DNA of 64,000 bases, taken from NCBI RefSeq assembly GCF_014202425.1, contig NZ_JACHGT010000001.1, positions 413,160 through 477,159 of the forward strand, given 5' to 3'. How positions within the stretch are numbered: the first letter of the stretch is position 1; each line of letters begins with the position of its first letter. The notes beneath the pieces are model-generated. The model saw nothing but the letters and a program-made list of their open reading frames with translations, made no database searches and was not told the origin of the DNA. Source of the stretch: Phytomonospora endophytica. Its GTDB lineage: Bacteria; Actinomycetota; Actinomycetes; Mycobacteriales; Micromonosporaceae. The position numbers and the translations under genes are program-made. This document shows, one piece after another, positions 26,520 through 35,718 of the stretch.

Positions 26520-27689
26520 TTGAGCACTATCAGTCTTGGTATGCCGTCGCTGCCACCGCCGCCGATCGCCGAGCCGCGCAAGTCGCGCCAGCTCAACGTC
26601 GGAGGCGTGCTCGTCGGCGGTGGGGCGCCGGTGAGCGTCCAGTCGATGACCACCACGGTCACCGCCGACATCAACGCGACCCTCCAGCAGATCGCCGAAC
26701 TGACCGCCTCGGGCTGCCAGATCGTCCGCGTCGCGGTGCCGAGCGCCGACGACGCCGAGGCCCTGCCGATCATCGCCCGCAAGTCGCAGATCCCGGTGAT
26801 CGCCGACATCCACTTCCAGCCGAAGTACGTCTTCGCCGCGATCGAGGCCGGCTGCGCCGCCGTGCGCGTCAACCCCGGCAACATCAAGAAGTTCGACGAC
26901 AAGATCGGCGAGATCGCCCGCGCGGCCAAGAACGCCGGGACCCCGATCCGCATCGGCGTCAACGCCGGTTCCCTCGACCCGCGCCTGATGGCCAAGTACG
27001 GCAAGGCCACCGCCGAGGCGCTGGTCGAGTCGGCGCTGTGGGAGTGCTCGCTGTTCGAGGAGCACGACTTCCGCGACATCAAGATCTCGGTCAAGCACCA
27101 CGACCCGGTCGTCATGATCCGCGCCTACCGGCTCCTCGCCCAGAAGTGCGACTACCCGCTGCACCTCGGCGTCACCGAGGCCGGCCCGGCCTTCCAGGGC
27201 ACGGTCAAGTCGGCGGTCGCCTTCGGCGCGCTGCTGGCCGAGGGCATCGGCGACACCATCCGCGTGTCGCTGTCGGCCCCGCCGGTCGAGGAGGTCAAGG
27301 TCGGCAACGCGATCCTGGAGTCCCTCGGGCTGAAGGAACGCGGACTGGAGATCGTGTCCTGCCCGTCCTGCGGGCGGGCCCAGGTCGACGTCTACAAGCT
27401 CGCCGAGGAGGTCACCGCCGGGCTCGACGGCCTGCCGGTGCCGCTGCGCGTCGCCGTCATGGGCTGTGTCGTCAACGGACCCGGTGAGGCCCGCGAGGCC
27501 GACCTGGGTGTGGCGTCGGGCAACGGGAAGGGCCAGATCTTCGTCAAGGGCGAGATCATCAAGACCGTCCCCGAGGCGCAGATCGTGGAGACCCTCATCG
27601 AGGAGGCGATCCGGCTCGCCGACGAGATGGGCGCCGACATCCCCGAGGAGCTGCGCGAACTCGTCAAGCCCGTCGTCGAGGTGCACTGA
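26520..27689 (+). CDS. ispG: 4-hydroxy-3-methylbut-2-en-1-yl diphosphate synthase
   Basis: 389-residue [4Fe-4S] enzyme of the MEP pathway (GcpE). The N-terminal TIM barrel contains [21 protein letters not shown] and [13 protein letters not shown]; the C-terminal domain has cluster cysteines in [11 protein letters not shown] and [15 protein letters not shown] choose the TTG at 26520 because GGAGGG lies six nt upstream and family members begin with TAISLGMPS-like residues, matched here by STISLGMPS; the next ATG (26541) would cut into that conserved stretch. Follows rseP by 34 nt and is probably in the same operon. Confidence 0.96.
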   Translation: MSTISLGMPSLPPPPIAEPRKSRQLNVGGVLVGGGAPVSVQSMTTTVTADINATLQQIAELTASGCQIVRVAVPSADDAEALPIIARKSQIPVIADIHFQPKYVFAAIEAGCAAVRVNPGNIKKFDDKIGEIARAAKNAGTPIRIGVNAGSLDPRLMAKYGKATAEALVESALWECSLFEEHDFRDIKISVKHHDPVVMIRAYRLLAQKCDYPLHLGVTEAGPAFQGTVKSAVAFGALLAEGIGDTIRVSLSAPPVEEVKVGNAILESLGLKERGLEIVSCPSCGRAQVDVYKLAEEVTAGLDGLPVPLRVAVMGCVVNGPGEAREADLGVASGNGKGQIFVKGEIIKTVPEAQIVETLIEEAIRLADEMGADIPEELRELVKPVVEVH

Positions 27690-27716
27690 TCGCCGGTCAC
27701 CTGGCAGGCTAGGGGC

Positions 27717-28553
27717 GTGGAGACCACGCTCACGGTGCGGCGGCTGTCCGCGCCCGACAACGACGCGGTGGTTCGGCTGCTCGACGCCGAACCCCTCGCG
27801 GGCGCGTTCGTCGCCGACCGACTCGAAGTACTGGGCTGGTCGCGGTCGAACCGCCTGTACGGCTACGGCCGCGGTGGCGAGCTGACCGCGGTCTGCCTGT
27901 CGGGGGGCAACCTGGTGCCCGTCGGGTGCGATGACGCGGCCGCCGACGCCTTCGCCGACATGGCGAGACGCGAAGGGCGGCAGTGTTCGTCCATCGTGGG
28001 CGCCGGACCGGCGGTCCGGCGCCTCTGGCGTGGTCTGCGCCCTCACTGGGGCGAGGCCCGGGCCGTCCGGGAGCGTCAGCCGCTGCTGATGATCGACCGT
28101 CCGCCGGCCGTGGCTCCCGATCCCTTCGTGCGCCGGTCGACCCGCGCGGACGTGCCCGCGCTGTTCCCGGCGGCGGTGGCGATGTACACCGAGGAGGTCG
28201 GCGTCTCCCCGCTGGCCGACCGCGCCGGTGCCTCCGCCTACCGCGACCGCCTGGAATTCCTGGTGGCCGTCGGCCGCTCCTACGCCCGCATCGACAACGG
28301 GCGGGTCGTGTTCAAGGCGGAGGTGGCCTTGCAGACCCGGCACACCGCGCAGATCCAGGGCGTGTGGGTCGCTCCGCACCTGCGGGGGAGGGGGCTGGCG
28401 GCGCCGTGCATGGCCGCCGTGATCGCCGACGCGCTGCACCGGCACGCGCCCACGGTCTCCTTGTATGTCAACGATTTCAACGCGCCTGCACTTCGCACGT
28501 ACCGTCGCTGCGGCATGCGTGAGGCCGGTGAGCTGGCAACCGTCTTGTTCTGA
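27717..28553 (+). CDS. GNAT family N-acetyltransferase with N-terminal DUF4081-like domain
   Basis: 278 residues. The C-terminal half is a GNAT fold with the acetyl-CoA loop in IQGVWVAPHLRGRGLAAPCM and the final strand region VSLYVNDFNAPALRTYRRCG. The N-terminal half is a second, degenerate GNAT-like domain as in actinobacterial DUF4081 proteins. Position after ispG is conserved in mycobacteria and streptomycetes. The acceptor substrate is unknown. The GTG at 27717 is 6 nt after CAGGCT, which may be a -10 element, so it could be expressed apart from ispG. Confidence 0.86.
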   Translation: METTLTVRRLSAPDNDAVVRLLDAEPLAGAFVADRLEVLGWSRSNRLYGYGRGGELTAVCLSGGNLVPVGCDDAAADAFADMARREGRQCSSIVGAGPAVRRLWRGLRPHWGEARAVRERQPLLMIDRPPAVAPDPFVRRSTRADVPALFPAAVAMYTEEVGVSPLADRAGASAYRDRLEFLVAVGRSYARIDNGRVVFKAEVALQTRHTAQIQGVWVAPHLRGRGLAAPCMAAVIADALHRHAPTVSLYVNDFNAPALRTYRRCGMREAGELATVLF

Positions 28554-28863
28554 TGGTTCCGCACGGTACTTCTGCTACTGCAATCTGCCGCCGCTGTCGG
28601 CTTTTTCACGTGACGGGTAGCCGACTCGTGACTCCCTTTCGCCTTCAAGTTGCAGCAATGTGGGGATGTACCCGACAGGGAAGCCGAAACAGTCCGTCCC
28701 GAGTGTCAGATAGCAGACAAAATCGGTCGCCAAGGCAACAAACCGGACCAATCGGATTTCAGTGAACACGGGACAGCTCAGGCGACCACCGAAAATAATG
28801 ACCCCTGTACAGGCAGTAACGAACCACAGGGCGTTCAGTGACGATCAATGAGGTGAGGACCCC
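28554..28863. other. Gene-free region with lower GC
   Basis: About 310 bp without a convincing gene; GC is clearly lower than in flanking genes, with several A/T runs (AAAATAATGA). Small open frames here have no recognisable features. It contains a perfect 10-bp palindrome CCTGTACAGG at 28804-28813 about 50 bp before the next start, and the ribosome-binding site GAGGTGAGG for that gene. Confidence 0.6.
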
Positions 28864-29385
28864 ATGGGGAGGATCGTTCGAGAGGTCGCCGACGGGGTGA
28901 CCAAGCACTACTGGTATCCCGGCGAGAAGGCCGACTGGATCAAGGCGGGCATCGCGGTCGGAGCGGGCGCGGTGACCTTCGCGCTCGTCGCGATCGTGCT
29001 CAAGGACATGCTCGTGGCCGCGGTACTCGGTACCTCGGTGACCACCGGCGTCGGCGGTGTGAACCTCGGCCGCCGTGACGTCACCGCGCTGAAGGGCTTC
29101 CCGGACGTGGCGGCGGCCCGCAAGGCCGCGGTCGCGCACGCGATGCGCGCCGGCTGGCGCGGGCTTCTCTACGGCTTCACCGCGGCGGCCGCCGCGGTGT
29201 TCATCGTGAACATGCCGCACAGCGGCTTCGTCGCCGACTGGCTCCTGCCGGTCGTCCCGGCGGTCGTCGGCGCCGTCGCCCACCAGGGCGGCATGGTCTA
29301 CGAGCGCATGGGCCAGGTCCCGAAGACCGACCCGGGCGACGCCGAAGCGGCCATCGACCCGAAGGAGCTTGAGCCCGCGGGCTGA
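28864..29385 (+). CDS. Hypothetical membrane protein
   Basis: 173 residues, not recognised. A short N-terminal polar stretch (REVADGVTKHYWYPGEKADW) is followed by hydrophobic segments at about 28-45 (AGIAVGAGAVTFALVAIVL), 48-64, 100-118 (LLYGFTAAAAAVFIVNMP) and 125-142 (WLLPVVPAVVGAVAHQGG), then an acidic tail. Strong RBS GAGGTGAGG before ATG 28864. It is flanked by a low-GC gap upstream and a strong hairpin terminator downstream, so it is probably monocistronic. Confidence 0.75.
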   Translation: MGRIVREVADGVTKHYWYPGEKADWIKAGIAVGAGAVTFALVAIVLKDMLVAAVLGTSVTTGVGGVNLGRRDVTALKGFPDVAAARKAAVAHAMRAGWRGLLYGFTAAAAAVFIVNMPHSGFVADWLLPVVPAVVGAVAHQGGMVYERMGQVPKTDPGDAEAAIDPKELEPAG

Positions 29386-29406
29386 CGGGCACAACGGAGA
29401 CCACTA

Positions 29407-29460
29407 ATCGGCAACCCCCGGTGACGACACCCCCAGCGGTCGTCGGCGGGGGTTGCCGAT
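29407..29460 (+). terminator. Hairpin terminator
   Basis: ATCGGCAACCCCCG (29407-29420) pairs perfectly with CGGGGGTTGCCGAT (29447-29460); the intervening bases can form a smaller GACGAC/GTCGTC stem. It starts 21 nt after the stop of the membrane protein gene. Confidence 0.82.
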
Positions 29461-29838
29461 GTGAGAGGGCGCGGGGGCTCACCGACCGGCCGCGCGGGAG
29501 TGGACAGACGGGACGGCGGACCGCTCACGGAGAAAAGGTGAGCCGGCGCGGAACGTCTGCCGCGAACCCGCGTTGGGGACGGGTCGGGCGCTCGTACCGT
29601 GTCGGGTGTGTCGGACGGGAGCGCGCTCCACGCCGGCTCAGATCTCGTCACCGGAGTCGCCCCCGGCGTCGTCAGACACCCTTTATCGACGTACTTCCCT
29701 TGCCACGAAACAAATCATGCCGTGCGCCCGGCCCCCTGGCAAGGGGATAACAGGCCTGGAAATCAACAGAGTGTGACGGGGTAAAGGGTGACCGATCACA
29801 TGTTGCCGAGGCGCCTCGCGAGCACCAGGATGCTGGTC
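29461..29838. other. Gene-poor region upstream of the PPOX-type gene
   Basis: No convincing gene in about 380 bp. It must hold the promoter of the next gene. CCCTTGCCA (29697-29705) and TGGCAAGGG (29737-29745) are inverted repeats 40 bp apart, possibly a structured leader. The sequence does not fit any riboswitch class I know. Confidence 0.5.
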
Positions 29839-30411
29839 ATGGGCAAGATCTACGAAGGCATCGGCGGGCGGCTGGCCGAGTTCATCTCCGCGCAGCACGT
29901 CTTCTTCACCGCGACCGCCCCGAGCGGCGCCGACGGGCACGTGAACGTCTCCCCGAAAGGCATGAGCGGCACCTTCGCCATCCTCGACGAGCACCGCGTC
30001 GCCTACCTCGACTACACCGGCAGCGGCTCCGAGGGCCTGGCGCACCTGCGCGAGAACGGCCGGATCTGCCTCATGTTCTGCGCCTTCGACGGTCCCCCGA
30101 ACATCGTCCGCCTGCACGGACGCGGCGAACCGGTCTTCGTCGGCGACCCGCGCTTCGCCGAACTCGCCGCGCACTTCGGTGAACCGGGCCGCCACGGCCT
30201 GCGCGCCATCGTCGTCGTCGAGGTCACCCGCGTGTCGGACTCCTGCGGCTACGGTGTCCCGCTGCTCGACTACCAGGGCGACCGCGACATCCTCGTCCGC
30301 TACATGGCCCGCAAGGACGACGAGAAGATGGCCGCGTACCAGGCGCTGAAGAACACCGAGAGCATCGACGGGCTGCCCGCGCTGCCGCCGTCGGCGGTCG
30401 AGGCGCGCTGA
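29839..30411 (+). CDS. Pyridoxamine 5'-phosphate oxidase family protein
   Basis: 190-residue split-barrel flavin-binding protein. The opening MGKIYEGIGGRLAEFISAQH and VNVSPKGMSGTFAILDEHRVAYLDYTGSG regions fit the actinobacterial PPOX family that binds FMN or F420; these often reduce small quinone-like or biliverdin-like compounds. A cofactor cannot be decided from the sequence. I choose ATG 29839, where family similarity begins; GTG 29788, preceded by AAAGGG, would add 17 residues without family features. Appears monocistronic. Confidence 0.8.
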   Translation: MGKIYEGIGGRLAEFISAQHVFFTATAPSGADGHVNVSPKGMSGTFAILDEHRVAYLDYTGSGSEGLAHLRENGRICLMFCAFDGPPNIVRLHGRGEPVFVGDPRFAELAAHFGEPGRHGLRAIVVVEVTRVSDSCGYGVPLLDYQGDRDILVRYMARKDDEKMAAYQALKNTESIDGLPALPPSAVEAR

Positions 30412-30458
30412 CCCCGGGGGTGGGCCGGCGCCCACCGGCGACTGGATAGCCTTGGCGC

Positions 30459-31352
30459 ATGACTGTTCGCGCTCCCATCGCACCCGGCACGGTGTCGGGC
30501 ATGCGGGACGTGCCCCGGCACATCACGCGACCCGAGTACGTCGGGAAGCCCGCGCCCGCCCGCTTCACCGGCTCCGAGGTGAAGACGCCCGAGCTCATCG
30601 AGCGCATGAGAATCGCCTGCCGCCTGGCCGCCGACGCCCTCGTCGTCGCCGGTGAGCACGTCAAGCCCGGTGTGACGACCGAGCACATCGACCAGGTCGT
30701 GCACGAGTACCTCTGCGACCACGGGGCCTACCCGTCGACCCTGGGCTACCGGGGCTTCCCGAAGGCGTGCTGCACGTCCCTCAACGAGGTGATCTGCCAC
30801 GGCATCCCCGACTCGACGGAGATCGAGGACGGGGACATCGTCAACGTCGACATCACCGCCTACATCAACGGCGTGCACGGCGACAACAACGCGACCTTCC
30901 TCGCCGGCGAGGTGTCGGAGGAGGCGCGGCTGCTCGTCGAGCGCACCTACAACGCCACGATGCGCGGCATCAAGGCCGTCGCGCCCGGCCGGATGCTCAA
31001 CACCGTCGGCCGGGTCATCGAGGCCTACGCCAAGCGCTTCGGCTACGGCGTGGTCCGCGACTTCACCGGCCACGGCATCGGCGAGACCTTCCACTCGGGC
31101 CTGTACGTGCCCCACTACGACAAGCCGGACCTCGACGTCGTGATGGAACCGGGCATGACCTTCACGATCGAGCCGATGATCGACCTCGGCACGCACGACT
31201 ACGACATCTGGGACGACACCTGGACCGTGGTCACCAAGGACCGGAAGTGGTCGGCGCAGTTCGAGCACACGATCCTGGTGACCGACACCGGCCACGAGAT
31301 CCTCACGATGCCGACCGAGGGCCCGTCGGCGGGCACGCCCGTCGCCGCCTGA
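30459..31352 (+). CDS. map: Type I methionine aminopeptidase
   Basis: 297 residues. Removes the initiator Met from nascent proteins. The pita-bread fold has all five metal ligands: D131, D142, H205, E238 and E269, with [20 protein letters not shown] and [12 protein letters not shown] motifs. The first 40 or so residues form an extension with a proline-rich linker, as in mycobacterial MapB-type enzymes (there with an SH3-binding-like motif). ATG 30459 lies 6 nt after TAGCCT (30447-30452), implying a leaderless mRNA. A bidirectional terminator follows. Confidence 0.96.
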   Translation: MTVRAPIAPGTVSGMRDVPRHITRPEYVGKPAPARFTGSEVKTPELIERMRIACRLAADALVVAGEHVKPGVTTEHIDQVVHEYLCDHGAYPSTLGYRGFPKACCTSLNEVICHGIPDSTEIEDGDIVNVDITAYINGVHGDNNATFLAGEVSEEARLLVERTYNATMRGIKAVAPGRMLNTVGRVIEAYAKRFGYGVVRDFTGHGIGETFHSGLYVPHYDKPDLDVVMEPGMTFTIEPMIDLGTHDYDIWDDTWTVVTKDRKWSAQFEHTILVTDTGHEILTMPTEGPSAGTPVAA

Positions 31353-31364
31353 GCGCACCCGAGA

Positions 31365-31407
31365 CGACGCCCCCGAAGGTGCCTGACCCGCACCTTCGGG
31401 GGCGTCG
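31365..31407. terminator. Bidirectional terminator between map and the ABC permease gene
   Basis: An 18-bp perfect stem (31365-31382 with 31390-31407) around CTGACCC. Both convergent genes end within 20 bp of it. Confidence 0.88.
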
Positions 31408-31425
31408 CCCTACCCCGCACCCCTA

Positions 31426-34266
31426 TCAGACGGCGCGTCTCTCCACCGGCAGGCGAGACCTGGTGAACAGACCGGCGCCGAGCATCGCGATCACCGGGAT
31501 CACCACAAGGGCGACCAGCAGGACCGGCCACGGAACCTCGACCGGGAAGAGCGGCTCACGCGGGTAGTACCGCCCGAACTGGACGTTGAGGGTCCACACG
31601 ACCGCGAACATCGCGCCGAGCCCCGCCAGTACGCCCAGGAACGCGCCGAGCAGTGAGATCACGCCCGACTGGCACAGGGACAGCAGCCTGCGCACTCCCG
31701 GGGCCGCGCCGACCGCGGCGAGGGTGCCGAGGTCCTTGCGTCCCTCCGCCGCGGCGAGGCCGGTGGCCATGGCCGTGGCGCCGAGCGCGACGACTCCGGC
31801 GATGCCGGCCAGCACCCAGATCATGATCGTGTCGGGCGTGATGCCGCTGTCCTGCTTCACCACGTCGACGTAGACCTGGAGGGTCCCGCCCTCACCGGGG
31901 GCGCCCGGGAAGTCGTGGTTGATGCCACTGGTGTCGAAGGCGGCGGTGAAGCGCTCCTCCTCCTCGTCGGTCGGCATCCGGCTGGTGAGGGCCATGAGGA
32001 ACTTGGTCTCCTGCTCGGTCTCCAGTCCGTCGAGGGCCCCGGGGCCGGCCACGAAGATGTTCTGCCGGAGGCTTCCGGTCGTCATCGCGTAGCCGGGGAC
32101 GGTGACCGTCTTGAGGTCGGTGGACTTCGGGACCTCACTGTTGTAGTCGGTGGTGCGCAGGGCGACCGTGACCTTGCCGTCGACGATGTAGTCCGGGTCC
32201 TGGACGACCACGCCGCCCGCGTCGAGGACGGCCTTGGCGTTGGCGAGGTCCTGTCCCTCACCGTTGGAGAGGATCCCGAGCAGGTTGCCGTCGGCGACGA
32301 GCACACCCGGCGCCAGATCGGCGCTGCTCCAGGCCCAGTCGGTCGTGTTCGCCTTGCAGTACCGGTTGTCGACGGCCTCGGCCATCTGCTCGTCGGTGAG
32401 GAACTGCTGGTCGCTGTACGGGCAGGTCCGCTCGGGCGGCATCACCGCCGTGACCTGACAGTCCTCGCGCATGCCGGCCTCCTGCACGCAGGAGGCGTAG
32501 ACGACCTCGTGGATGTCGCTGACCGGGTAATGCTGGCGCATCAGCGCCTCGGTGGCGGCCTTCGCCTCGGTCAGCTGCTGCTCGGCGTCGGCGGGGAGCT
32601 TCAGCGTCGCACCGGTCTGCTGGTCGTAGCCGGGCCACATCTCCACGTTGGCCATGACCGTGCCCTGCGGCAGGTTCGTGCCGAAGTTGTCGTTGTACCT
32701 GGACCGCTCCGCGACCGCGAACGCGCTGATCGCGATGGCCCCGGCGACGACCGCCATGACCGCCGAGATCGCCGGTGAGGTCGAGGCCCGGTTGCGTCCG
32801 GCGTCGCGCAGCGCGATCCGCGGCGAGAGCGGCAGGAAGCGCCCGAGTTTCGAGATCGCGCCGACGATCGCCGGGGTGCACATGACGAGCCCGAACTGGG
32901 CGAGCGCCGCCGCGCCGACGAGGAGCATCTCCGTGCCGCTGTAGGCGCCGCCGACCCCGACGAGTCCGCCGAGGGCGATCATCGAGATGCCGATGACGAC
33001 CCAGCGCTTGCGGGACTTCGTGACGCCCCGGCGGCCGGTGAGGGCCTCGATGACGTTCTGCCGCGCGACGGTGAAGGCGGGGACGAGCGCCGCGAGGACA
33101 CCGGTCAGCACCGCCAGGAGGGCCAGTGGGCCGGTGAAGGCGATCAGGAAGCGGATCCCGCCCGCCCGCTGGCCGATCATCGGTTCGATGAAGGGGATGG
33201 CGATCGTGGCCAGGAGGGCGCCGAGCACGACGCCCGTGATGGCCGCGATCGAGCCGAGGACGAGACCCCCGGACAGGACCGTGCGGCGTACCTGGGCGGC
33301 CGTGGCGCCGTTGGCCGACAGCAGCGCGTACTCCCGGGAGCGGCGCTTGGCGCTGATCGCGAAGGCCGGGCCCGCCAGCAGGACCAGTTCCAGCACGACC
33401 ATGCCCGCGACGGTCGCGATGAGGCTCACCGTCTCGGCGCTGGCACCGTCGTCGACGTAGCTCCAGGGCGTGTCGATCGTCGGCGGGTCCAGGCTGACCG
33501 CCCGCGAGTAGACCACCACGCCCTTGGCGTTGAGGGCCGTGACCTGGTCCCAGGAGATCGGGCCGGGCGCGTCGACCAGGAACTTCGTGGCCGCGCCGGG
33601 GAAGGTCTCGGCACCGCCGATCATGTACTCGCCCTTGAGGGCGTTCGGGTCCTCGACCAGACCGGTCACCTTCAGGGAACGGGCCGGTTCGGTCAGTTCG
33701 ACGCTGTCGCCGACGTCGAGGCCGAGCCTGTCGGCCGCGGCCGAGCTCAGCAGGACCTCGTCCTTGGCGGCCGGCGTCTTGCCGTCGAGGATCTCGTACA
33801 TGCCCTCGGCGATCGGATCGGCGGCGTCGAACGCGACCCAGTCGATCTTCCCTATGCCCGACGGCGTCTTGACCGCGAGGCCTTCGCCGGAGCTGTAGGG
33901 GACGACCCGGCTGCCCGCGGGCAGAATCGCGGTCAGCTCGGCCACCGGGTCGGCGCCGAAGACGTGCGCGGGCGGCTCGACGTAGGGGCCGTCGGTCTGC
34001 GGCGGATAACCGCCCAGCCACTGGTTGTCGGGCTCCTGCTCGATGAGCCCGTCGTACTGCCACATGACGGCGGCGTCGGAGGTGCCGAGATCGCGGTCGA
34101 GCCGCTCCTCGGTGGTGAGTTCGAACCTGTCGTACAGGGTCGCGCCCAGGGCGATCGCGACCACGGGGAACGCCAGGAGGCAGATCACCAGGATCGAGCG
34201 CCCCTTGGTGCGCTGCGCGTCGCGCCTGGCGATGCGCAGCGCGAGACGGATGCCGGACATGCTCAC
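31426..34266 (-). CDS. FtsX-like ABC transporter permease
   Basis: 946-residue permease of the MacB/FtsX superfamily. One N-terminal helix (SILVICLLAFPVVAIALGATL) is followed by a large extracellular domain, a central group of helices with FtsX signatures (RRSREYALLSANGATAAQVRR), further helices, a second extracytoplasmic domain, and a final three-helix FtsX bundle (ETGRKDLGT-like EGRKDLGTLAAVGAAPGVRR). Such duplicated permeases act in mechanotransmission or export of peptides and antibiotics. GTG 34266 overlaps the ATPase stop (GTGA), so translation is coupled. Likely the target of the PadR regulator at the head of the operon. Confidence 0.9.
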   Translation of the reverse strand: MSMSGIRLALRIARRDAQRTKGRSILVICLLAFPVVAIALGATLYDRFELTTEERLDRDLGTSDAAVMWQYDGLIEQEPDNQWLGGYPPQTDGPYVEPPAHVFGADPVAELTAILPAGSRVVPYSSGEGLAVKTPSGIGKIDWVAFDAADPIAEGMYEILDGKTPAAKDEVLLSSAAADRLGLDVGDSVELTEPARSLKVTGLVEDPNALKGEYMIGGAETFPGAATKFLVDAPGPISWDQVTALNAKGVVVYSRAVSLDPPTIDTPWSYVDDGASAETVSLIATVAGMVVLELVLLAGPAFAISAKRRSREYALLSANGATAAQVRRTVLSGGLVLGSIAAITGVVLGALLATIAIPFIEPMIGQRAGGIRFLIAFTGPLALLAVLTGVLAALVPAFTVARQNVIEALTGRRGVTKSRKRWVVIGISMIALGGLVGVGGAYSGTEMLLVGAAALAQFGLVMCTPAIVGAISKLGRFLPLSPRIALRDAGRNRASTSPAISAVMAVVAGAIAISAFAVAERSRYNDNFGTNLPQGTVMANVEMWPGYDQQTGATLKLPADAEQQLTEAKAATEALMRQHYPVSDIHEVVYASCVQEAGMREDCQVTAVMPPERTCPYSDQQFLTDEQMAEAVDNRYCKANTTDWAWSSADLAPGVLVADGNLLGILSNGEGQDLANAKAVLDAGGVVVQDPDYIVDGKVTVALRTTDYNSEVPKSTDLKTVTVPGYAMTTGSLRQNIFVAGPGALDGLETEQETKFLMALTSRMPTDEEEERFTAAFDTSGINHDFPGAPGEGGTLQVYVDVVKQDSGITPDTIMIWVLAGIAGVVALGATAMATGLAAAEGRKDLGTLAAVGAAPGVRRLLSLCQSGVISLLGAFLGVLAGLGAMFAVVWTLNVQFGRYYPREPLFPVEVPWPVLLVALVVIPVIAMLGAGLFTRSRLPVERRAV

Positions 34267-34979
34267 GAAGCGGCCTCCAGCAGACCCTCGGCCTCGGGAA
34301 GCGGACCGGACGCGTCGACGACGAGACCGTCGCGCAGGAAGATCACCCGGTCGGCCCAGCCGGCGTGCCGGGCGTCGTGGGTCACCAGGACACCGGCCGC
34401 GCCGGCGTCACAGCGCGCGCGCAGCAGACGCAGCACCGACTCGCCGGTCTGCGAGTCGAGCGCACCGGTCGGCTCGTCGGCGAGGACGAGGCGGCGCTCG
34501 CCGACGACCGCGCGGGCGATGGCGACGCGCTGCTGCTGGCCGCCCGACATCTCGTCGGGGAAGCGCAGGGCGAGTTCGGAGATCGCCACGTCGTCGAGGG
34601 CCTTGGCGGCGACCGCGCGGGCCTTGCGCACCGACATGCCGTCGAGTTCGAGGGGCAGCGCGACGTTCTCGATCGCGGTGAGGCTGGGCAGCAGGTTCAG
34701 GTCCTGGAAGACGTAGCCGATCGCACGGCGGCGCAGCGCGGCGAGGCTGCGGCGGCTCAGTTGCGAGATGGCGGTGCCTTCGACGAAGACCTCGCCGCCG
34801 GTCGGGCCGTCGAGCCCTCCGGCGAGGTTGAGCAGCGTCGATTTTCCGGACCCGGAGGGGCCCATGACGGCGACGAGTTCGCCGGGCTGCACGGCGATGC
34901 TGACTCCCCGCAGGGCGTGGACCATCGCTTCACCCGCCCCGTGGGTGCGGTGTACGTCTCTCAGTTCGAGCACGGTCAT
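34263..34979 (-). CDS. ABC transporter ATP-binding protein (MacB/LolD type)
   Basis: 238-residue ATPase with Walker A GPSGSGKST near residue 42, Q-loop FQDLNLLPSLT, signature MSGGQQQRVAIARA, Walker B LVLADEPTGALDSQT and H-loop VTHDARHA. The LNLLP and NxxGxLD-type residues place it in the LolD/MacB group that works with FtsX-like permeases. ATG 34979 overlaps the PadR stop (ATGA), and its stop overlaps the permease start, giving a tight padR-ATPase-permease operon. Confidence 0.95.
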   Translation of the reverse strand: MTVLELRDVHRTHGAGEAMVHALRGVSIAVQPGELVAVMGPSGSGKSTLLNLAGGLDGPTGGEVFVEGTAISQLSRRSLAALRRRAIGYVFQDLNLLPSLTAIENVALPLELDGMSVRKARAVAAKALDDVAISELALRFPDEMSGGQQQRVAIARAVVGERRLVLADEPTGALDSQTGESVLRLLRARCDAGAAGVLVTHDARHAGWADRVIFLRDGLVVDASGPLPEAEGLLEAAS

Positions 34980-35584
34980 CGTGGTGTCGTCTCCCCGGTA
35001 CTGGTCGGCACGGCCTCGGGCGCCTGGTCGGGCACCTCGGTCTCGGCCGTGCTGGTCTCCTGTCGAGTGCGCTGGTGCCGCAGGAGCGAGGCTTCGCAGT
35101 GGTCGAGCCACCGCACCTCGGCCTCCACCCGGAAGATCATCGCGTCGATGATCAGCAGCCACGAGATGTCGTCGCCGCCGGTGGCCCGGTTCTTGAGCCG
35201 GGTGTACTCCTGAAGCGCCCGCACACTGGCGGTGCGCTGGGTCTGCACGACGGTCGTGATGTCGACACCGGGTGTGGACAGGGCGAGCGCGAGTTTGATG
35301 GCGAGCTCGTCCCGTGGGCGTTCGGTGTCGCCGACCGGAGTGGCGAACCAGGTGGCGAGCGCGGCGCGCCCGGCCATGGTGATCTCGTAGGGGCGCTGCC
35401 CCTGGGGGTTCTCGCCGAGGGCCTGCACGAGTCCGTCGCGTTCGAGGCGGGAGAGGGTCGTGTAGACCTGCCCGATGTTCAGGGGCCAGGTCGACCCCGT
35501 GGACTCCTCGAATGAGGCGCGCAGCTGATAGCCGTACGCCTGGCCTCGTTCAAGCAGGGCCAGCAGCCCGTACTTGATGCTCAC
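34976..35584 (-). CDS. PadR family transcriptional regulator
   Basis: 202 residues. The N-terminal winged helix of the PadR family is obvious: SIKYGLLALLERGQAYGYQL and NIGQVYTTLSRLERDGLV; the C-terminal part is helical (AMIFRVEAEVRWLDHCEASL), ending in a Thr/Glu/Pro-rich tail. GTG 35584 has GGAGGAAC upstream. First gene of the operon with a drug-type ABC exporter, so it is probably a ligand-released repressor like LmrR. A perfect dyad at 35613-35627 is a likely operator. Confidence 0.93.
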   Translation of the reverse strand: MSIKYGLLALLERGQAYGYQLRASFEESTGSTWPLNIGQVYTTLSRLERDGLVQALGENPQGQRPYEITMAGRAALATWFATPVGDTERPRDELAIKLALALSTPGVDITTVVQTQRTASVRALQEYTRLKNRATGGDDISWLLIIDAMIFRVEAEVRWLDHCEASLLRHQRTRQETSTAETEVPDQAPEAVPTSTGETTPR

Positions 35585-35612
35585 GTCGGTTCCTCCTCGG
35601 CGATGGGTGGAT

Positions 35613-35627
35613 ACATACGTCGTATGT
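35613..35627. promoter_or_regulatory. Probable PadR operator
   Basis: ACATACG-T-CGTATGT, a perfect odd-length palindrome 29 bp upstream of the padR start codon. A related half-site TATGTATACC follows at about 35643. PadR proteins bind inverted repeats with ATGT/ACAT ends, so the match is good. Confidence 0.65.
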
Positions 35628-35718
35628 TCGTGCGCTTCGACAGTATGTATACCGGGTATGCGCAACGGCAATGGGGAGGGCTCCCCGTTTTTTGTGCCCT
35701 TGCGTCCCCTCCGCCGTG

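Noticed and set aside
29461-29838. A metabolite riboswitch upstream of the PPOX-type gene
   Set aside because: I looked for TPP, FMN, glycine, SAM, c-di-AMP and cobalamin boxes and saw none; only a single inverted repeat remains.
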